From assembly GCA_949289565.1 (NCBI GenBank), contig CASEOO010000030.1, positions 81,813 to 145,812 on the forward strand: a stretch of DNA of 64,000 nt, in the 5' to 3' direction. The notes beneath the pieces were generated by a model. It did not search any database, had not been told where the DNA came from, and saw nothing but the letters and a program-made list of their open reading frames with translations. The position numbers and the translations under genes were made by a program. Of this stretch, positions 1 through 8,615 are shown one piece after another; position 1 is the stretch's first letter, and every line of letters begins with the position of its first letter. Source of the stretch: an uncultured Bacteroidales bacterium (GTDB lineage Bacteria > Bacteroidota > Bacteroidia > Bacteroidales > UBA932).

Positions 1-2
1 CG

Positions 3-1007
3 GTGTCGAAGTGTATCGCAGAGCGCGTGATTGCCGATTCAGGCATCAGATGGTGGGTGTCTCTCCGTCAGACTGGAATTCTGTATCCAGGCATTTTCAA
101 GCAGATAAATCCCACGGCTTTTCATGTGCCTGTCCGCGGAGTCCTGGAATGGGCGACGGTGGAGGATTCAGGCCGTGTGCTGGCCAATGTCGTCGAGGAC
201 TGGGTGCCGGACGAGTTCTGGAACAGGTTCTACAATATCAGCAGCGGGGAAGAGTACCGTCTCGTCAACTATGACTTCGAGAATATGCTCCTCAAGCCGC
301 TGGGCATAAGTTCGGTGGAAAAAGTGTTTGAACCGCAATGGTTTGCCACCCGGAATTTTCATGGAATGTGGTACAAAGATGCAGATATCCTGGAGAATTA
401 CCTTCATTTCAGAGCCAATATTCCAGTGGATGAATATTTCAGGAGCCTGGCGGCGCGCCTTCCATGGTATTATTCTCTCGCCCGTATCGTCCCTGCTTGC
501 CTGATCAAGGCATTCTTGAAGCCTCTGGCATTTGAGGACGGTCTCGGAACTCAGTCGTGGGCAAAAAATGACGAGGAGAAGCTGAAAGCGTATTATGGTT
601 CCCGTGAAAACTATGAAAACATCAGGTCCTGGGATCAGGCCAGGCCGTCAGCTCCGCTTGAGAAGAATCTGGAAAAGGCTCGCCAGGCTGGAGAAGCGGC
701 AGATTTCCCGAAAGGATATGATACGTCCAAGTCCATCTACAGTCTGGATGAAGCAGAGCTGAAGTCCGCCGCCGAGTTCCGGGGAGGAAAATTTCTCGGG
801 CCTTCTACGGCTTCCGATGCCATAGGGAAGCGCGGGTCTATGTTCGAATGGGAGTGCGAGAACGGGCACAGGTTTACATCTTCGCTCGAATATGTCCTTC
901 TTGGAGGCGGCTGGTGTCCTGAGTGCGGCTATGACAATGTGTATTCATCCACCACTGAAAAAAACAGATTTATTTCAGCGGTATTGTCGCCACAGTCCCG
1001 GGGATGA
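3..1007 (+). CDS. NAD-dependent epimerase/dehydratase-like protein, C-terminal part (5' truncated)
   Basis: The reading frame is open to the window edge, so the true start and any N-terminal Rossmann fold lie outside. What remains (about 334 residues) resembles the substrate-binding half of an extended short-chain dehydrogenase of the nucleotide-sugar epimerase type, but no complete catalytic motif is visible. The last ~60 residues look like a separate zinc-ribbon-like module with a CENGHRF segment and a CPECG knuckle. The stop lies 38 bp inside the 3' end of the convergent nrdG gene. Family assignment is by general sequence character only; substrate unknown. Moderate confidence that it is a real gene, lower for the function. 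Confidence 0.6.
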   Translation: MSKCIAERVIADSGIRWWVSLRQTGILYPGIFKQINPTAFHVPVRGVLEWATVEDSGRVLANVVEDWVPDEFWNRFYNISSGEEYRLVNYDFENMLLKPLGISSVEKVFEPQWFATRNFHGMWYKDADILENYLHFRANIPVDEYFRSLAARLPWYYSLARIVPACLIKAFLKPLAFEDGLGTQSWAKNDEEKLKAYYGSRENYENIRSWDQARPSAPLEKNLEKARQAGEAADFPKGYDTSKSIYSLDEAELKSAAEFRGGKFLGPSTASDAIGKRGSMFEWECENGHRFTSSLEYVLLGGGWCPECGYDNVYSSTTEKNRFISAVLSPQSRG

Positions 1008-1476
1008 CATCTTCTTCCGGATTCCCGTGCAGATATATGATTCTCTGGTTCGAGCTGCCCCTGAAAAGCAGCTCTGTATCTCTGAGCTCCTGGATGAACG
1101 GGCCATCCACCAGCACGTCTATATACGGCAGGATTTGCGACAGCTTTTTGTCTGCCTGTATCTCTTCTATAGTGAAGCCTGTGTAGCACCATATGGTCTT
1201 TGCAGTTTCTTCCTTGATTCTGCGTGCCAGCTCTGTAAACGCTTCGACTTGGTAAAGCGGATCTCCTCCGGTAAAAGTCACATTGCTGAATTCGTCTGAC
1301 TTGACTATTTCCAGCAGCTCTTCCACTGACGCTTCATGCCCGCCGTTAAAATCCCAGGACTGAGGATTGTGACATCCGGGACAGTGATGTGCGCATCCTG
1401 CGCAATATATAGAAGTTCGGAGACCAGGCCCGTCGGCCATGGTCTCCTCCAATATATCCAGTATCCTTATGGTCAT
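970..1476 (-). CDS. nrdG: Anaerobic ribonucleoside-triphosphate reductase activating protein
   Basis: Radical-SAM enzyme that uses S-adenosylmethionine and a [4Fe-4S] cluster to install the glycyl radical on NrdD, enabling dNTP synthesis without oxygen. The CxxxCxxC cluster motif lies inside the N-terminal segment CAGCAHHCPGCHNPQSW, followed by the TFTGGDPL segment typical of the family. At 168 residues it has the usual length of NrdG. It lies 38 bp downstream of nrdD on the same strand, so the two are almost certainly co-transcribed. Its 3' end overlaps the convergent epimerase-like gene. Confidence 0.96.
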   Translation of the reverse strand: MTIRILDILEETMADGPGLRTSIYCAGCAHHCPGCHNPQSWDFNGGHEASVEELLEIVKSDEFSNVTFTGGDPLYQVEAFTELARRIKEETAKTIWCYTGFTIEEIQADKKLSQILPYIDVLVDGPFIQELRDTELLFRGSSNQRIIYLHGNPEEDVIPGTVATIPLK

Positions 1477-1514
1477 GGCAGGATATTTCTGCGGATCTTG
1501 TTAAACTATCTATC

Positions 1515-3722
1515 TTATTTGTGGACAACGCGGTCTTTCAGTTCAGCCAGCTTAGCGCTGTTCCACCTTTCGGTCGTTCCTACCAGATATCCGGTAATGC
1601 GCTGCAGTTTGTCGATATGCCTGCTATGGCACTTAGGGCATTCTTCAAGATCCTCGTCTGCATTTTCGAATCCGCAGTCCATGCAGCGGTTCCTGTTATG
1701 GTTCACAGAGCCGTATCCCATATTGTACTTGTCCATCAGGTCCACTATGGCCATGATAGCTTCAGGATTGTGAGTGGCGTCGCCGTCAATCTCGACATAG
1801 AAGATGTGTCCGCCGCCAGTCAACGCATGGTAAGGGGCTTCGACTTCCGCCTTGTGCTTAGGCGTGCAGTGATAGTACACAGGCACGTGGTTTGAATTTG
1901 TGTAGTACTCCTTGTCGGTTACGCCAGGAATGATTCCGAATTTTTTCTTGTCCATCTTCGTGAAACGCCCGGCCAGCCCTTCCGCAGGAGTGGCGAGCAC
2001 GCTGAAGTTGTGCTGGTATCTTTCAGAGAACTCGTTGACCTTGTCCCTCATATAGGAAACTATCCTCAGTCCGAGCGCCTGTGATTCCTCGGATTCTCCA
2101 TGATGCTTGCCAGTCAGTGCTATCAGTGCTTCTGCAAGCCCGATGAACCCTACTCCGAGTGTCCCCTGGTTGATGACAGCTTCTATGGTGTCATCTTCCT
2201 TCAGGTTTTCGCTGCCCAGCCATAATGCGCCCATCAGGAGAGGGAACTGCTTCTTGAGCGCAGTTTTCTGGAAATCAAATCTTTCGCAGAGCTGCTTGGC
2301 TGTGACGTTGAGAGCCCAGTCCAGTTTTTCGAAGAACATCTGTATCCTCTTGTTCTGGTCTGGCTCGTTCATGCATTCTATGGCCAGGCGTACGATATTT
2401 ATAGTAGTAAATGAAAGATTCCCTCTGCCAATAGATGTTTTCGGTCCAAAGCGGTTTTCGAAAACCCTGGTGCGGCATCCCATCGTGGCCACTTCGTAGT
2501 TGTATCTTTCAGGGTCGTCAGCTCTCCAGAGCTCGTGCTGGTTGAACGTGGCGTCCAGGTTCAGGAAGTTCGGGAAGAATCTCCTTGCAGATACCTTGCA
2601 GGCGAATTTGTACAAGTCATAGTTCCTGTCTTCAGGCAAATAGCTCACGCCTCTTTTCTTTTTCCAGATCTGGATAGGGAAGATGGCTGTGGAGCCGTTT
2701 CCTACGCCTTCGTATGTTGTGTTGAGGATTTCCCTGATGACACAGCGCCCTTCTGCAGATGTGTCTGTACCATAATTTATAGAACTGAAAACCACTTGGT
2801 TCCCTCCTCTGGAATGAATGGAGTTCATATTGTGCACAAATGCCTCCATTGACTGGTGCACACGGCTTACAGTCATGTTGATGGCGTGCTGGACAGCTCT
2901 TTCTTCGCCCTGGATTCCTATCAGGTCTCTTTTTATATAGTCATCCAGTTCTATGTTTTTCAGATGGCTGTAGTCTATGCCCTGCATGTCGCTGATTTTG
3001 TCTATCTCCTCCTGGAATGTCTTTCTGACGAACGGGGCCATGTAAAAGTCAAATGCCGGTATGGCCTGGCCTCCATGCATTTCATTTTGCACTGTCTCCA
3101 TGGAAATGCATCCCAGGATGCTGGCTGTCTCTATCCTTTTTGCCGGCCTGGATTCGCCGTGGCCTGCAAAGAAACCGTTTTTCAGAATCTTGTCCAGAGG
3201 ATGCTGCACGCATGTGAGGCTTTTGGTAGGGTAGTAGTCCTTGTCATGAATATGGATATATCCGTTTTTCACGGCATCCTTTACATCTTCCGACAGCAGG
3301 CATTCGTCCACAAACGACTTGGTGGACTCAGATGCGAACTTCATCATCATCCCGGCTGGCGTGTCGGCATTCATATTGGCATTTTCACGGGTCACGTCAG
3401 TAGCCTGCGCCTCTATGATTTCCTTGAATATTTCACGTGATTTAGCCTTTCTGGCCAGATTCCGCTGGTTTCTGTAGGCAATGTATTTTTTCGCAACCTC
3501 CTTTCTCGGACTGTTCATCAGCTCCATCTCGACATGGTCCTGGATGTCCTCCACGCTCATGCTTTCTGTATCAATCTTCGATATTGTTGCAGCAATCTCT
3601 GCCGCCAGGACTATGTCTTCGCCTTCCTCAGTGACATCCATAGCCTTCAGCACGGCATCTACAATCTTTCTCTTGTCGAAGTCGACAATGCGCCCGTCTC
3701 TCTTGATAACAAATTTGACCAT
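1515..3722 (-). CDS. nrdD: Anaerobic ribonucleoside-triphosphate reductase (class III)
   Basis: Oxygen-sensitive class III reductase converting NTPs to dNTPs. The N-terminus (MVKFVIKRDGRIVDFDKRKI) is an ATP-cone allosteric domain. The body carries the family pattern around HSRGGNQVVFSSINYGTDTS. Near the C-terminus two zinc knuckles (CMDCGF and CPKCHS) precede RITGYLVGTTERW, which holds the radical glycine. The length of 735 residues is normal. It is first in an operon with nrdG. A TATCTTTG box about 110 bp upstream is the likely promoter and leaves a leader of roughly 100 nt in which I see no known riboswitch. Confidence 0.97.
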   Translation of the reverse strand: MVKFVIKRDGRIVDFDKRKIVDAVLKAMDVTEEGEDIVLAAEIAATISKIDTESMSVEDIQDHVEMELMNSPRKEVAKKYIAYRNQRNLARKAKSREIFKEIIEAQATDVTRENANMNADTPAGMMMKFASESTKSFVDECLLSEDVKDAVKNGYIHIHDKDYYPTKSLTCVQHPLDKILKNGFFAGHGESRPAKRIETASILGCISMETVQNEMHGGQAIPAFDFYMAPFVRKTFQEEIDKISDMQGIDYSHLKNIELDDYIKRDLIGIQGEERAVQHAINMTVSRVHQSMEAFVHNMNSIHSRGGNQVVFSSINYGTDTSAEGRCVIREILNTTYEGVGNGSTAIFPIQIWKKKRGVSYLPEDRNYDLYKFACKVSARRFFPNFLNLDATFNQHELWRADDPERYNYEVATMGCRTRVFENRFGPKTSIGRGNLSFTTINIVRLAIECMNEPDQNKRIQMFFEKLDWALNVTAKQLCERFDFQKTALKKQFPLLMGALWLGSENLKEDDTIEAVINQGTLGVGFIGLAEALIALTGKHHGESEESQALGLRIVSYMRDKVNEFSERYQHNFSVLATPAEGLAGRFTKMDKKKFGIIPGVTDKEYYTNSNHVPVYYHCTPKHKAEVEAPYHALTGGGHIFYVEIDGDATHNPEAIMAIVDLMDKYNMGYGSVNHNRNRCMDCGFENADEDLEECPKCHSRHIDKLQRITGYLVGTTERWNSAKLAELKDRVVHK

Positions 3723-3830
3723 AATTCAGAAGCTGTTTTAATTTTCCAATATTCTGCCGATAAACTTAAACATCTCCGCAGATGTTCAATATGCGTCGAA
3801 AAATGCCGCCGTCATCACGGACAGCAGGAG

Positions 3831-3838
3831 CAAAGATA
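3831..3838 (-). promoter_or_regulatory. Predicted -7 box of the nrdD-nrdG promoter
   Basis: TATCTTTG on the minus strand fits the Bacteroidota TAnnTTTG box. It points at nrdD, whose start is 109 bp downstream. No clear -33 TTTG is visible. Confidence 0.45.
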
Positions 3839-3896
3839 AACCAATTATCTTTATGATATCAGAAAGCTTTGATAAAAAGTTTTCCACAATATAAAA

Positions 3897-3928
3897 TTGC
3901 CCTGTTAACTCGCTGGTTAACAGGGCAA
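3897..3928 (-). terminator. Intrinsic terminator behind the phosphopantetheinyl transferase gene
   Basis: A perfect 13-bp inverted repeat (arms 3897-3909 and 3916-3928, 6-nt loop) is followed on the minus strand by a short T-rich run. It lies 57 bp past the stop of the gene at 3985-4620 and separates that transcript from nrdD. Confidence 0.8.
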
Positions 3929-3984
3929 TATATAATTGTCAAATTTGAAAAGTTCAAAATTGGATAACAAGGCTGTTACATCGC

Positions 3985-4620
3985 CTATCCGACCACCCAT
4001 ACCAGGACATGCCTGTCGAAGAAGACATAGCCGAGCTCAAATTCCTCTTCGTGCCCGTCCTTGTGCGTGAATGTAGCCTCCAGTTCGCCCTTGCCTTTAA
4101 GTGTGAATTTCTCCACTTCTATCTGTTCGGCGAAGTCGACTCTGTTCTGAGACATCCTTTTATAAATGGCTTCTTTTGCGCACCAGTAGATAGCCAGCTG
4201 CTCGTTTTTCTGGTCATCGTCGAGGTCTTCAATCTCCTCTTCGGAGAGGGCTTTTTGTTCTACGGCTGAAAAATCCCTGTCCAGAGATTCTATGTCTATG
4301 CCGAGATCGTCCTCCTGGTGGGTGATGACTGCCACATATTTCTCGCAGTGGGTGATGCTTATGTTTGTGATGCAGTTCTCCAGGAACGGCTTGCCGTTGT
4401 CATGATGGCCGAGGTAAACTTTCTCCTCGAACATTTCGTTCAGGAGGGCTCTTACTGCCAGTTTCTGCTTCCTCAGGGAGGAACTGCGGATCAGCGAGAT
4501 TTCCTCCATCTCGTCGCTTGGCACCGAGCTCATGGCTATGAGCTCGTCTTCTGATTCCGTTATCTGCCAGACTCCTATCTCCGCTTTGTTGTCAAGGGTC
4601 TTCCTTAAATATAATCCCAT
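3985..4620 (-). CDS. 4'-phosphopantetheinyl transferase superfamily protein (Sfp-type)
   Basis: Transfers the phosphopantetheine arm of coenzyme A to a serine of carrier proteins. The two signatures of the superfamily are visible: GIDIESLDRDF near residue 115, whose acidic residues bind magnesium, and WCAKEAIYK around residue 165, the W-x-x-KEA motif. At 211 residues it matches the two-domain Sfp type rather than the ~125-residue AcpS type. It has its own terminator and probably its own promoter. No carrier protein or synthase gene is adjacent, so the target cannot be read from context. Confidence 0.88.
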   Translation of the reverse strand: MGLYLRKTLDNKAEIGVWQITESEDELIAMSSVPSDEMEEISLIRSSSLRKQKLAVRALLNEMFEEKVYLGHHDNGKPFLENCITNISITHCEKYVAVITHQEDDLGIDIESLDRDFSAVEQKALSEEEIEDLDDDQKNEQLAIYWCAKEAIYKRMSQNRVDFAEQIEVEKFTLKGKGELEATFTHKDGHEEEFELGYVFFDRHVLVWVVG

Positions 4621-4639
4621 AGTATCAATAATTCCCGTA

Positions 4640-4840
4640 TTATGAAATGGCGCACCCGGTCATTCCTATATGCATCAATCCTGTATGTGCCGTGTAGGCG
4701 CATACATAATAGCATCCGGCTTCTTCTGCAGACCCGGATGGACAGCCAAGTATCATGAAAACGCAGTTCGACAGCGGATCGTCAGACATCGCGTCCGCCT
4801 CTGTACCGGAAGGTTTCAATATAGGACTGGGAGGTTCCAC
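4640..4840 (-). CDS. Possible small cysteine-containing protein of unknown function
   Basis: A 66-codon open frame starting at GTG 4840 lies between a good promoter box (4869-4876) and the phosphopantetheinyl transferase gene, whose start is 19 bp past its stop. The predicted product is rich in C, G, S and T and has four cysteines in its second half (CVFMILGC, CYYVC). I recognise no family. An internal ATG gives a shorter 49-residue form. It could equally be an untranslated leader of the downstream gene; position relative to the promoter is the only positive evidence. Confidence 0.3.
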   Translation of the reverse strand: MEPPSPILKPSGTEADAMSDDPLSNCVFMILGCPSGSAEEAGCYYVCAYTAHTGLMHIGMTGCAIS

Positions 4841-4868
4841 TTCTTTTAATCTGTTTTGATTCAGTCTG

Positions 4869-4876
4869 CAAATATA
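4869..4876 (-). promoter_or_regulatory. Predicted -7 box, phosphopantetheinyl transferase transcript
   Basis: TATATTTG on the minus strand, exact TAnnTTTG. It would start transcription about 20 bp before the GTG at 4840. Confidence 0.55.
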
Positions 4877-4979
4877 GTTATTTTTTAAATCAAGCCTTAT
4901 TTATTTACGAAAAATATCTCCTCAGGAATCTTTTGAGAAATAATCATGTTCAAATTTTACTTAGAGTCAAAGAAATTAT

Positions 4980-4987
4980 TATATTTG
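4980..4987 (+). promoter_or_regulatory. Predicted -7 box of the mdh promoter
   Basis: TATATTTG, exact match to TAnnTTTG, 89 bp before the mdh start. No strong -33 element; a TTTT run lies at about the right distance. Confidence 0.5.
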
Positions 4988-5076
4988 TCAGATTGTTGAA
5001 CGATTCAGAGCTCCTTGCCGTCATTGTCCGGCAGGACAGGGAAAGAATAGATAAATTGCTTAAAATATAGTGTATT

Positions 5077-6072
5077 ATGGATTTTCTGACTAATGAAAAA
5101 TTGACTATCATCGGTGCGGCCGGAATGATCGGGTCGAATATGGCCCAGACTGCCATGATGATGAAGCTTACTCCAAATCTTTGCCTTTATGACCCGTTTG
5201 CCTCTGGGTTGAAAGGTGTGGCAGAGGAAATGTACCATTGTGCATTTGACGGAGCCGAAATCACTTATACTGATGATATCAAAGAGGCTTTGACAGGCGC
5301 TAAATATGTGGTTTCTTCAGGCGGCGCTCCGCGTAAGCAGGGCATGACTCGCGAAGACTTGCTCAAAGGCAACTGCGAAATTGCAGAGCAGCTTGGAAAG
5401 GATATCAAGTCTTATTGCCCGGATGTGAAGCATGTGGTCATTATCTTCAACCCTGCCGACCTGACCGGTCTTGTCACTCTTCTCCATTCAGGGCTGAAGC
5501 CTTCCCAGCTCACTACTTTGGCTGCGCTTGATTCCACCAGGCTGCAGAGCGCCCTTGCCCAGGAGTTCGGCGTTCAGCAGAGCAAGGTGACAGGATGCCA
5601 TACATATGGCGGGCACGGCGAGCAGATGGCAGTGTTTGCTTCAGAGGCCAAGGTCGACGGCGTGCCTTTCACTGAGCTTCTCGGCTCCAAGCTCCCGTTT
5701 GTAAAGTGGGATGAAATCAAAGGCGATGTCATCCAGGGCGGAAAGAAGATTATCGAGCTCAGAGGCCGTTCATCATTCCAGAGCCCTGCATATGTGTCTA
5801 TCGAGATGATAGCCGCGGCTATGGGCGGCAAGCCGTTCACCTGGCCAGCAGGATGCTATGTGAATACTCCTAAGTATCACAATGTGATGATGGCTATGCC
5901 GACAGTTATCGACGGCACAGGTGTCCACTATTCAGAAGTAAAGGGTACAGCTGAAGAGATGGCCGCGCTTGATGCTTCTTACGAGCATCTCTGCAAGATG
6001 CGTGACGAGATCATCGGCCTGAACATTATCCCTGCTATCGAGGATTGGAAGACAGTGAATCCGAATCTCTGA
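5077..6072 (+). CDS. mdh: Malate dehydrogenase
   Basis: Interconverts malate and oxaloacetate with NAD in the cytoplasm; in anaerobic Bacteroidota it serves the reductive branch from PEP to succinate. The N-terminal Rossmann loop reads TIIGAAGMIGSN and is followed by an acidic strand end (CLYDPF). The segment NPADLTGL and the later TGCHTYGGHGEQ hold the catalytic region, with the histidine in GGHGE. At 331 residues it matches the form of malate dehydrogenase annotated in Bacteroides. It is monocistronic between its own promoter and a strong terminator. Confidence 0.9.
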   Translation: MDFLTNEKLTIIGAAGMIGSNMAQTAMMMKLTPNLCLYDPFASGLKGVAEEMYHCAFDGAEITYTDDIKEALTGAKYVVSSGGAPRKQGMTREDLLKGNCEIAEQLGKDIKSYCPDVKHVVIIFNPADLTGLVTLLHSGLKPSQLTTLAALDSTRLQSALAQEFGVQQSKVTGCHTYGGHGEQMAVFASEAKVDGVPFTELLGSKLPFVKWDEIKGDVIQGGKKIIELRGRSSFQSPAYVSIEMIAAAMGGKPFTWPAGCYVNTPKYHNVMMAMPTVIDGTGVHYSEVKGTAEEMAALDASYEHLCKMRDEIIGLNIIPAIEDWKTVNPNL

Positions 6073-6097
6073 CGGATGCAAGGTATTTAACTTTTCA

Positions 6098-6131
6098 GAA
6101 TTGCGGCGTCACGGCGCCGCAATTCTTTTTT
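6098..6131 (+). terminator. Intrinsic terminator of mdh
   Basis: GC-rich 11-bp stem (arms 6098-6108 and 6115-6125) with a 6-nt loop, followed by six T residues, 26 bp after the mdh stop. Confidence 0.92.
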
Positions 6132-6188
6132 ATGGCTGTAAAAGTCGTCTATTTTGGAAAAAAGTTTAGAGTTGACGTTAAAATTGTT

Positions 6189-6196
6189 TATTTTTG
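6189..6196 (+). promoter_or_regulatory. Predicted -7 box of the transketolase promoter
   Basis: TATTTTTG fits TAnnTTTG and lies 46 bp before the transketolase start. A TTTA at 6165-6168 is at about the expected -33 distance. Confidence 0.5.
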
Positions 6197-6242
6197 AGGG
6201 CCATTTGGTGTTTATACGATGAATTATTAGTCAACTGTAGTC

Positions 6243-8255
6243 ATGAACGACAAGAAACTTATGGACAGGGCCGCGGACAATATCAGAATTCTGGCGGCTT
6301 CAATGGTGGAAAAGGCGAAATCAGGGCATCCTGGAGGCGCGATGGGCGGCGCAGACTTCATAAACGTCCTGTATTCCGAGTACCTGATTTATGACCCGGA
6401 AAATCCGCGCTGGGAAGGCAGGGACCGTTTTTTCCTTGACCCTGGCCATATGTCGCCTATGCTTTATTCTGTGCTGGCTTTGTCAGGAAAGTTCACTGTT
6501 GACGAGCTCAAGCAGTTCCGGCAGTGGGGAAGCCCTGTTCCGGGGCATCCTGAAGTGAATGTGGATCGCGGCATCGAGAATACTTCAGGCCCTCTCGGTC
6601 AGGGACATACCTTTGCAGTAGGTGCGGCCATAGCCGCCAAGTTCCTGAAAGCCAGATTGGGAGACCGGATGGACCAGACGATCTATGCCTACATATCCGA
6701 CGGCGGTATCCAGGAGGAAATTTCGCAGGGTGCGGGCCGTATCGCAGGACATCTCGGACTGGACAACCTCGTCATGTTCTTCGACTCGAACAAAGTCCAG
6801 CTTTCCTCTATGACAGACGATGTCACTGAAGAGGATACTGAAATGAAATACAGGGCCTGGGGCTGGGATGTAATGCAGATTGACGGGAATGATGTGGACC
6901 AGATACGCAAGGCGCTGGACTGGGCGAAGTCTGTGCAGGGGAAGCCAGCTTTGATTATAGGCCATACACTGATGGGAAAAGGTGCACGCAGGGCTGACAA
7001 TACCAGTTATGAAAACTGCATTGCCACTCATGGCGCTCCGCTCGGCGGCGAAGCTTACATAAATACTATGAAAAATCTCGGGGCAGATCCTGAGAATCCG
7101 TTTGTCATATTCCCTGAGGTTCAGGCTCTGTATGATGCCAGAAGGAAGGAGCTGTCAGCCATCATGAAGGTCAAAAAGGCTGAGAAGGCCGCATGGGCTG
7201 AAGCTAATCCGGAGCTGGCAAGGAAGATGGATCAGTGGTTTTCAGGAAAGGTGCCTGACATAGACTGGAATGCGATAGTTCAGAAGCCGGACATTGCCAC
7301 CAGAGCGGCATCCTCTGCTGTATTGAGCGTTCTGGCGGACAAGGTCGAGAATATGATAGTGTCTTCTGCCGACCTTTCGAATTCAGACAAGACTGACGGC
7401 TTCCTGAAGAAGACCCATATATTCCGCAAAGGCGACTTCTCGGGCGCTTTCCTGCAGGCTGGGGTGTCTGAGCTGACGATGGCTTGCTGCTGCATAGGCA
7501 TGATGCTTCATGGCGGAGTAGTGGCGGCTTGCGCTACTTTCTTCGTTTTTTCTGACTATATGAAGCCTGCTCTGCGCATGGCCTCTCTGATGGAAGTTCC
7601 GGTCAAGTTCATATGGACGCATGATGCTTTCAGGGTGGGAGAAGACGGGCCTACGCATCAGCCTGTCGAGCAGGAGATGCAGCTCCGCCTGCTGGAACGG
7701 ATCCGGAATCACAAAGGGAAGAATTCGATGCTTGTGCTCAGGCCTGCTGATGCAGAAGAGACCACCATGGCTTGGAAACTCGCCATGGAGAATACTTCCA
7801 CCCCTACGGGTTTGATCCTTTCCAGGCAGAATGTTCCTAATCTCCCTGCCGGGAATGATTACTCGGGATTTGAACGTGGAGCATATGTGCTCAGCATTTC
7901 AGATGACAATCCTGACATAGTTCTTATAGGATGCGGTTCTGAAGTGTCCACTTTGGTGGCTGGAGCTGGGCTTCTCAAGGCTGACGGCATCAGGGTGCGT
8001 ATCGTTTCTGTGCCTTCTGAAGGACTTTTCCGAAATCAGGACAAAGCATATCAGGAAAGCGTCCTTCCTGCGGGTGTGAAACGTTTTGGCCTGACAGCTG
8101 GAATCCCTTCATCGCTGGAGAGTCTTGTCGGGCCTGGCGGCAAGGTATGGGGAGTAGAGTCTTTCGGCTATTCTGCACCATACAAAGTCCTGGATGAGAA
8201 ATTAGGTTTTACCGCGCAGAATGTTTACGACCAGGTGAAGTCCATGCTTCAGTAG
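6243..8255 (+). CDS. tkt: Transketolase
   Basis: Thiamine-diphosphate enzyme moving two-carbon units between sugar phosphates in the pentose phosphate pathway. The N-terminus has KAKSGHPGGAMGGADF, the transketolase signature. SDGGIQEEISQGAGRIAGHL corresponds to the ThDP-binding region. The pyrimidine domain has WTHDAFRVGEDGPTHQP, which carries the conserved histidine and GEDGPTHQP box. 670 residues is normal for a full-length bacterial transketolase, so it is not the split type. It stands alone, with a promoter upstream and a hairpin downstream. Confidence 0.96.
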   Translation: MNDKKLMDRAADNIRILAASMVEKAKSGHPGGAMGGADFINVLYSEYLIYDPENPRWEGRDRFFLDPGHMSPMLYSVLALSGKFTVDELKQFRQWGSPVPGHPEVNVDRGIENTSGPLGQGHTFAVGAAIAAKFLKARLGDRMDQTIYAYISDGGIQEEISQGAGRIAGHLGLDNLVMFFDSNKVQLSSMTDDVTEEDTEMKYRAWGWDVMQIDGNDVDQIRKALDWAKSVQGKPALIIGHTLMGKGARRADNTSYENCIATHGAPLGGEAYINTMKNLGADPENPFVIFPEVQALYDARRKELSAIMKVKKAEKAAWAEANPELARKMDQWFSGKVPDIDWNAIVQKPDIATRAASSAVLSVLADKVENMIVSSADLSNSDKTDGFLKKTHIFRKGDFSGAFLQAGVSELTMACCCIGMMLHGGVVAACATFFVFSDYMKPALRMASLMEVPVKFIWTHDAFRVGEDGPTHQPVEQEMQLRLLERIRNHKGKNSMLVLRPADAEETTMAWKLAMENTSTPTGLILSRQNVPNLPAGNDYSGFERGAYVLSISDDNPDIVLIGCGSEVSTLVAGAGLLKADGIRVRIVSVPSEGLFRNQDKAYQESVLPAGVKRFGLTAGIPSSLESLVGPGGKVWGVESFGYSAPYKVLDEKLGFTAQNVYDQVKSMLQ

Positions 8256-8321
8256 CTGGAAAGACTTAAGATCCTGTATCTCGAAGAAATACGGTTGAGG
8301 GTGACACGAAAACACATGATG

Positions 8322-8345
8322 TGACCCCCCCCAAAGTTGGACGAT
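8322..8345 (+). mobile_element. Possible relic of an IS3-family terminal inverted repeat
   Basis: The stretch begins TGA, runs through eight C residues and continues AAAGTTGGACGA, which resembles the outer ends of IS3/IS150-type elements as I remember them. No transposase remnant and no partner end is visible, so this would be a solo end left after deletion. Chance resemblance is possible. Confidence 0.3.
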
Positions 8346-8380
8346 TTAACATTATTAAGAGGCGCTCTTAGATTGGAATA

Positions 8381-8405
8381 AAGCTCGGTATTGTACCGGG
8401 CTTTT
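8381..8405 (+). terminator. Probable terminator behind transketolase
   Basis: Stem of 10 bp (arms 8381-8390 and 8394-8403, one G-T pair, 3-nt loop) followed by a short T run. It is 125 bp past the tkt stop, so the assignment to tkt is an inference. Confidence 0.55.
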
Positions 8406-8459
8406 CCCATCTAGCCTCAGTTTGATTCTATCATTGCCCCTTTATCAGGATTCCGGTGT

Positions 8460-8505
8460 AAAGCGAAAAAGCAACCATCAAATCAGATGGTTGCTTTTTC
8501 GCTTT
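8460..8505 (-). terminator. Terminator of tRNA-Pro
   Basis: A perfect 20-bp stem (arms 8460-8479 and 8486-8505) with a 6-nt loop begins immediately after the tRNA 3' end. The A5/T5 runs sit inside the stem, so it can act on both strands. Confidence 0.85.
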
Positions 8506-8506
8506 G

Positions 8507-8580
8507 TCGGGGTACTGTGACTCGAACACAGGACCCTCTGGTCCCAAACCAGATGCGCTAGCCAACTGCGCCACACCCCG
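8507..8580 (-). tRNA. tRNA-Pro (anticodon TGG)
   Basis: The minus strand folds into a complete cloverleaf: acceptor stem CGGGGTG/TACCCCG, D stem GCGC/GCGC, anticodon stem TCTGG/CCAGA with loop TTTGGGA, and T arm CTGTG-TTCGAGT-CACAG. The anticodon TGG reads proline CCA. The length is 74 nt with discriminator A; the CCA end is not encoded. Confidence 0.96.
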
Positions 8581-8607
8581 AAAACCCTTTTCTTTCGAAT
8601 TGGACTG

Positions 8608-8615
8608 CAAATATA
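8608..8615 (-). promoter_or_regulatory. Predicted -7 box for tRNA-Pro
   Basis: TATATTTG on the minus strand, exact TAnnTTTG, 28 bp before the tRNA 5' end. Confidence 0.6.

Noticed and set aside
2856..3440. 194-codon plus-strand frame inside nrdD
   Set aside because: Antisense shadow of nrdD, which has complete domain motifs.
3722..3830. Possible regulatory RNA in the ~100-nt nrdD leader
   Set aside because: No recognisable riboswitch core, NrdR-type pair of boxes or strong hairpin was seen.
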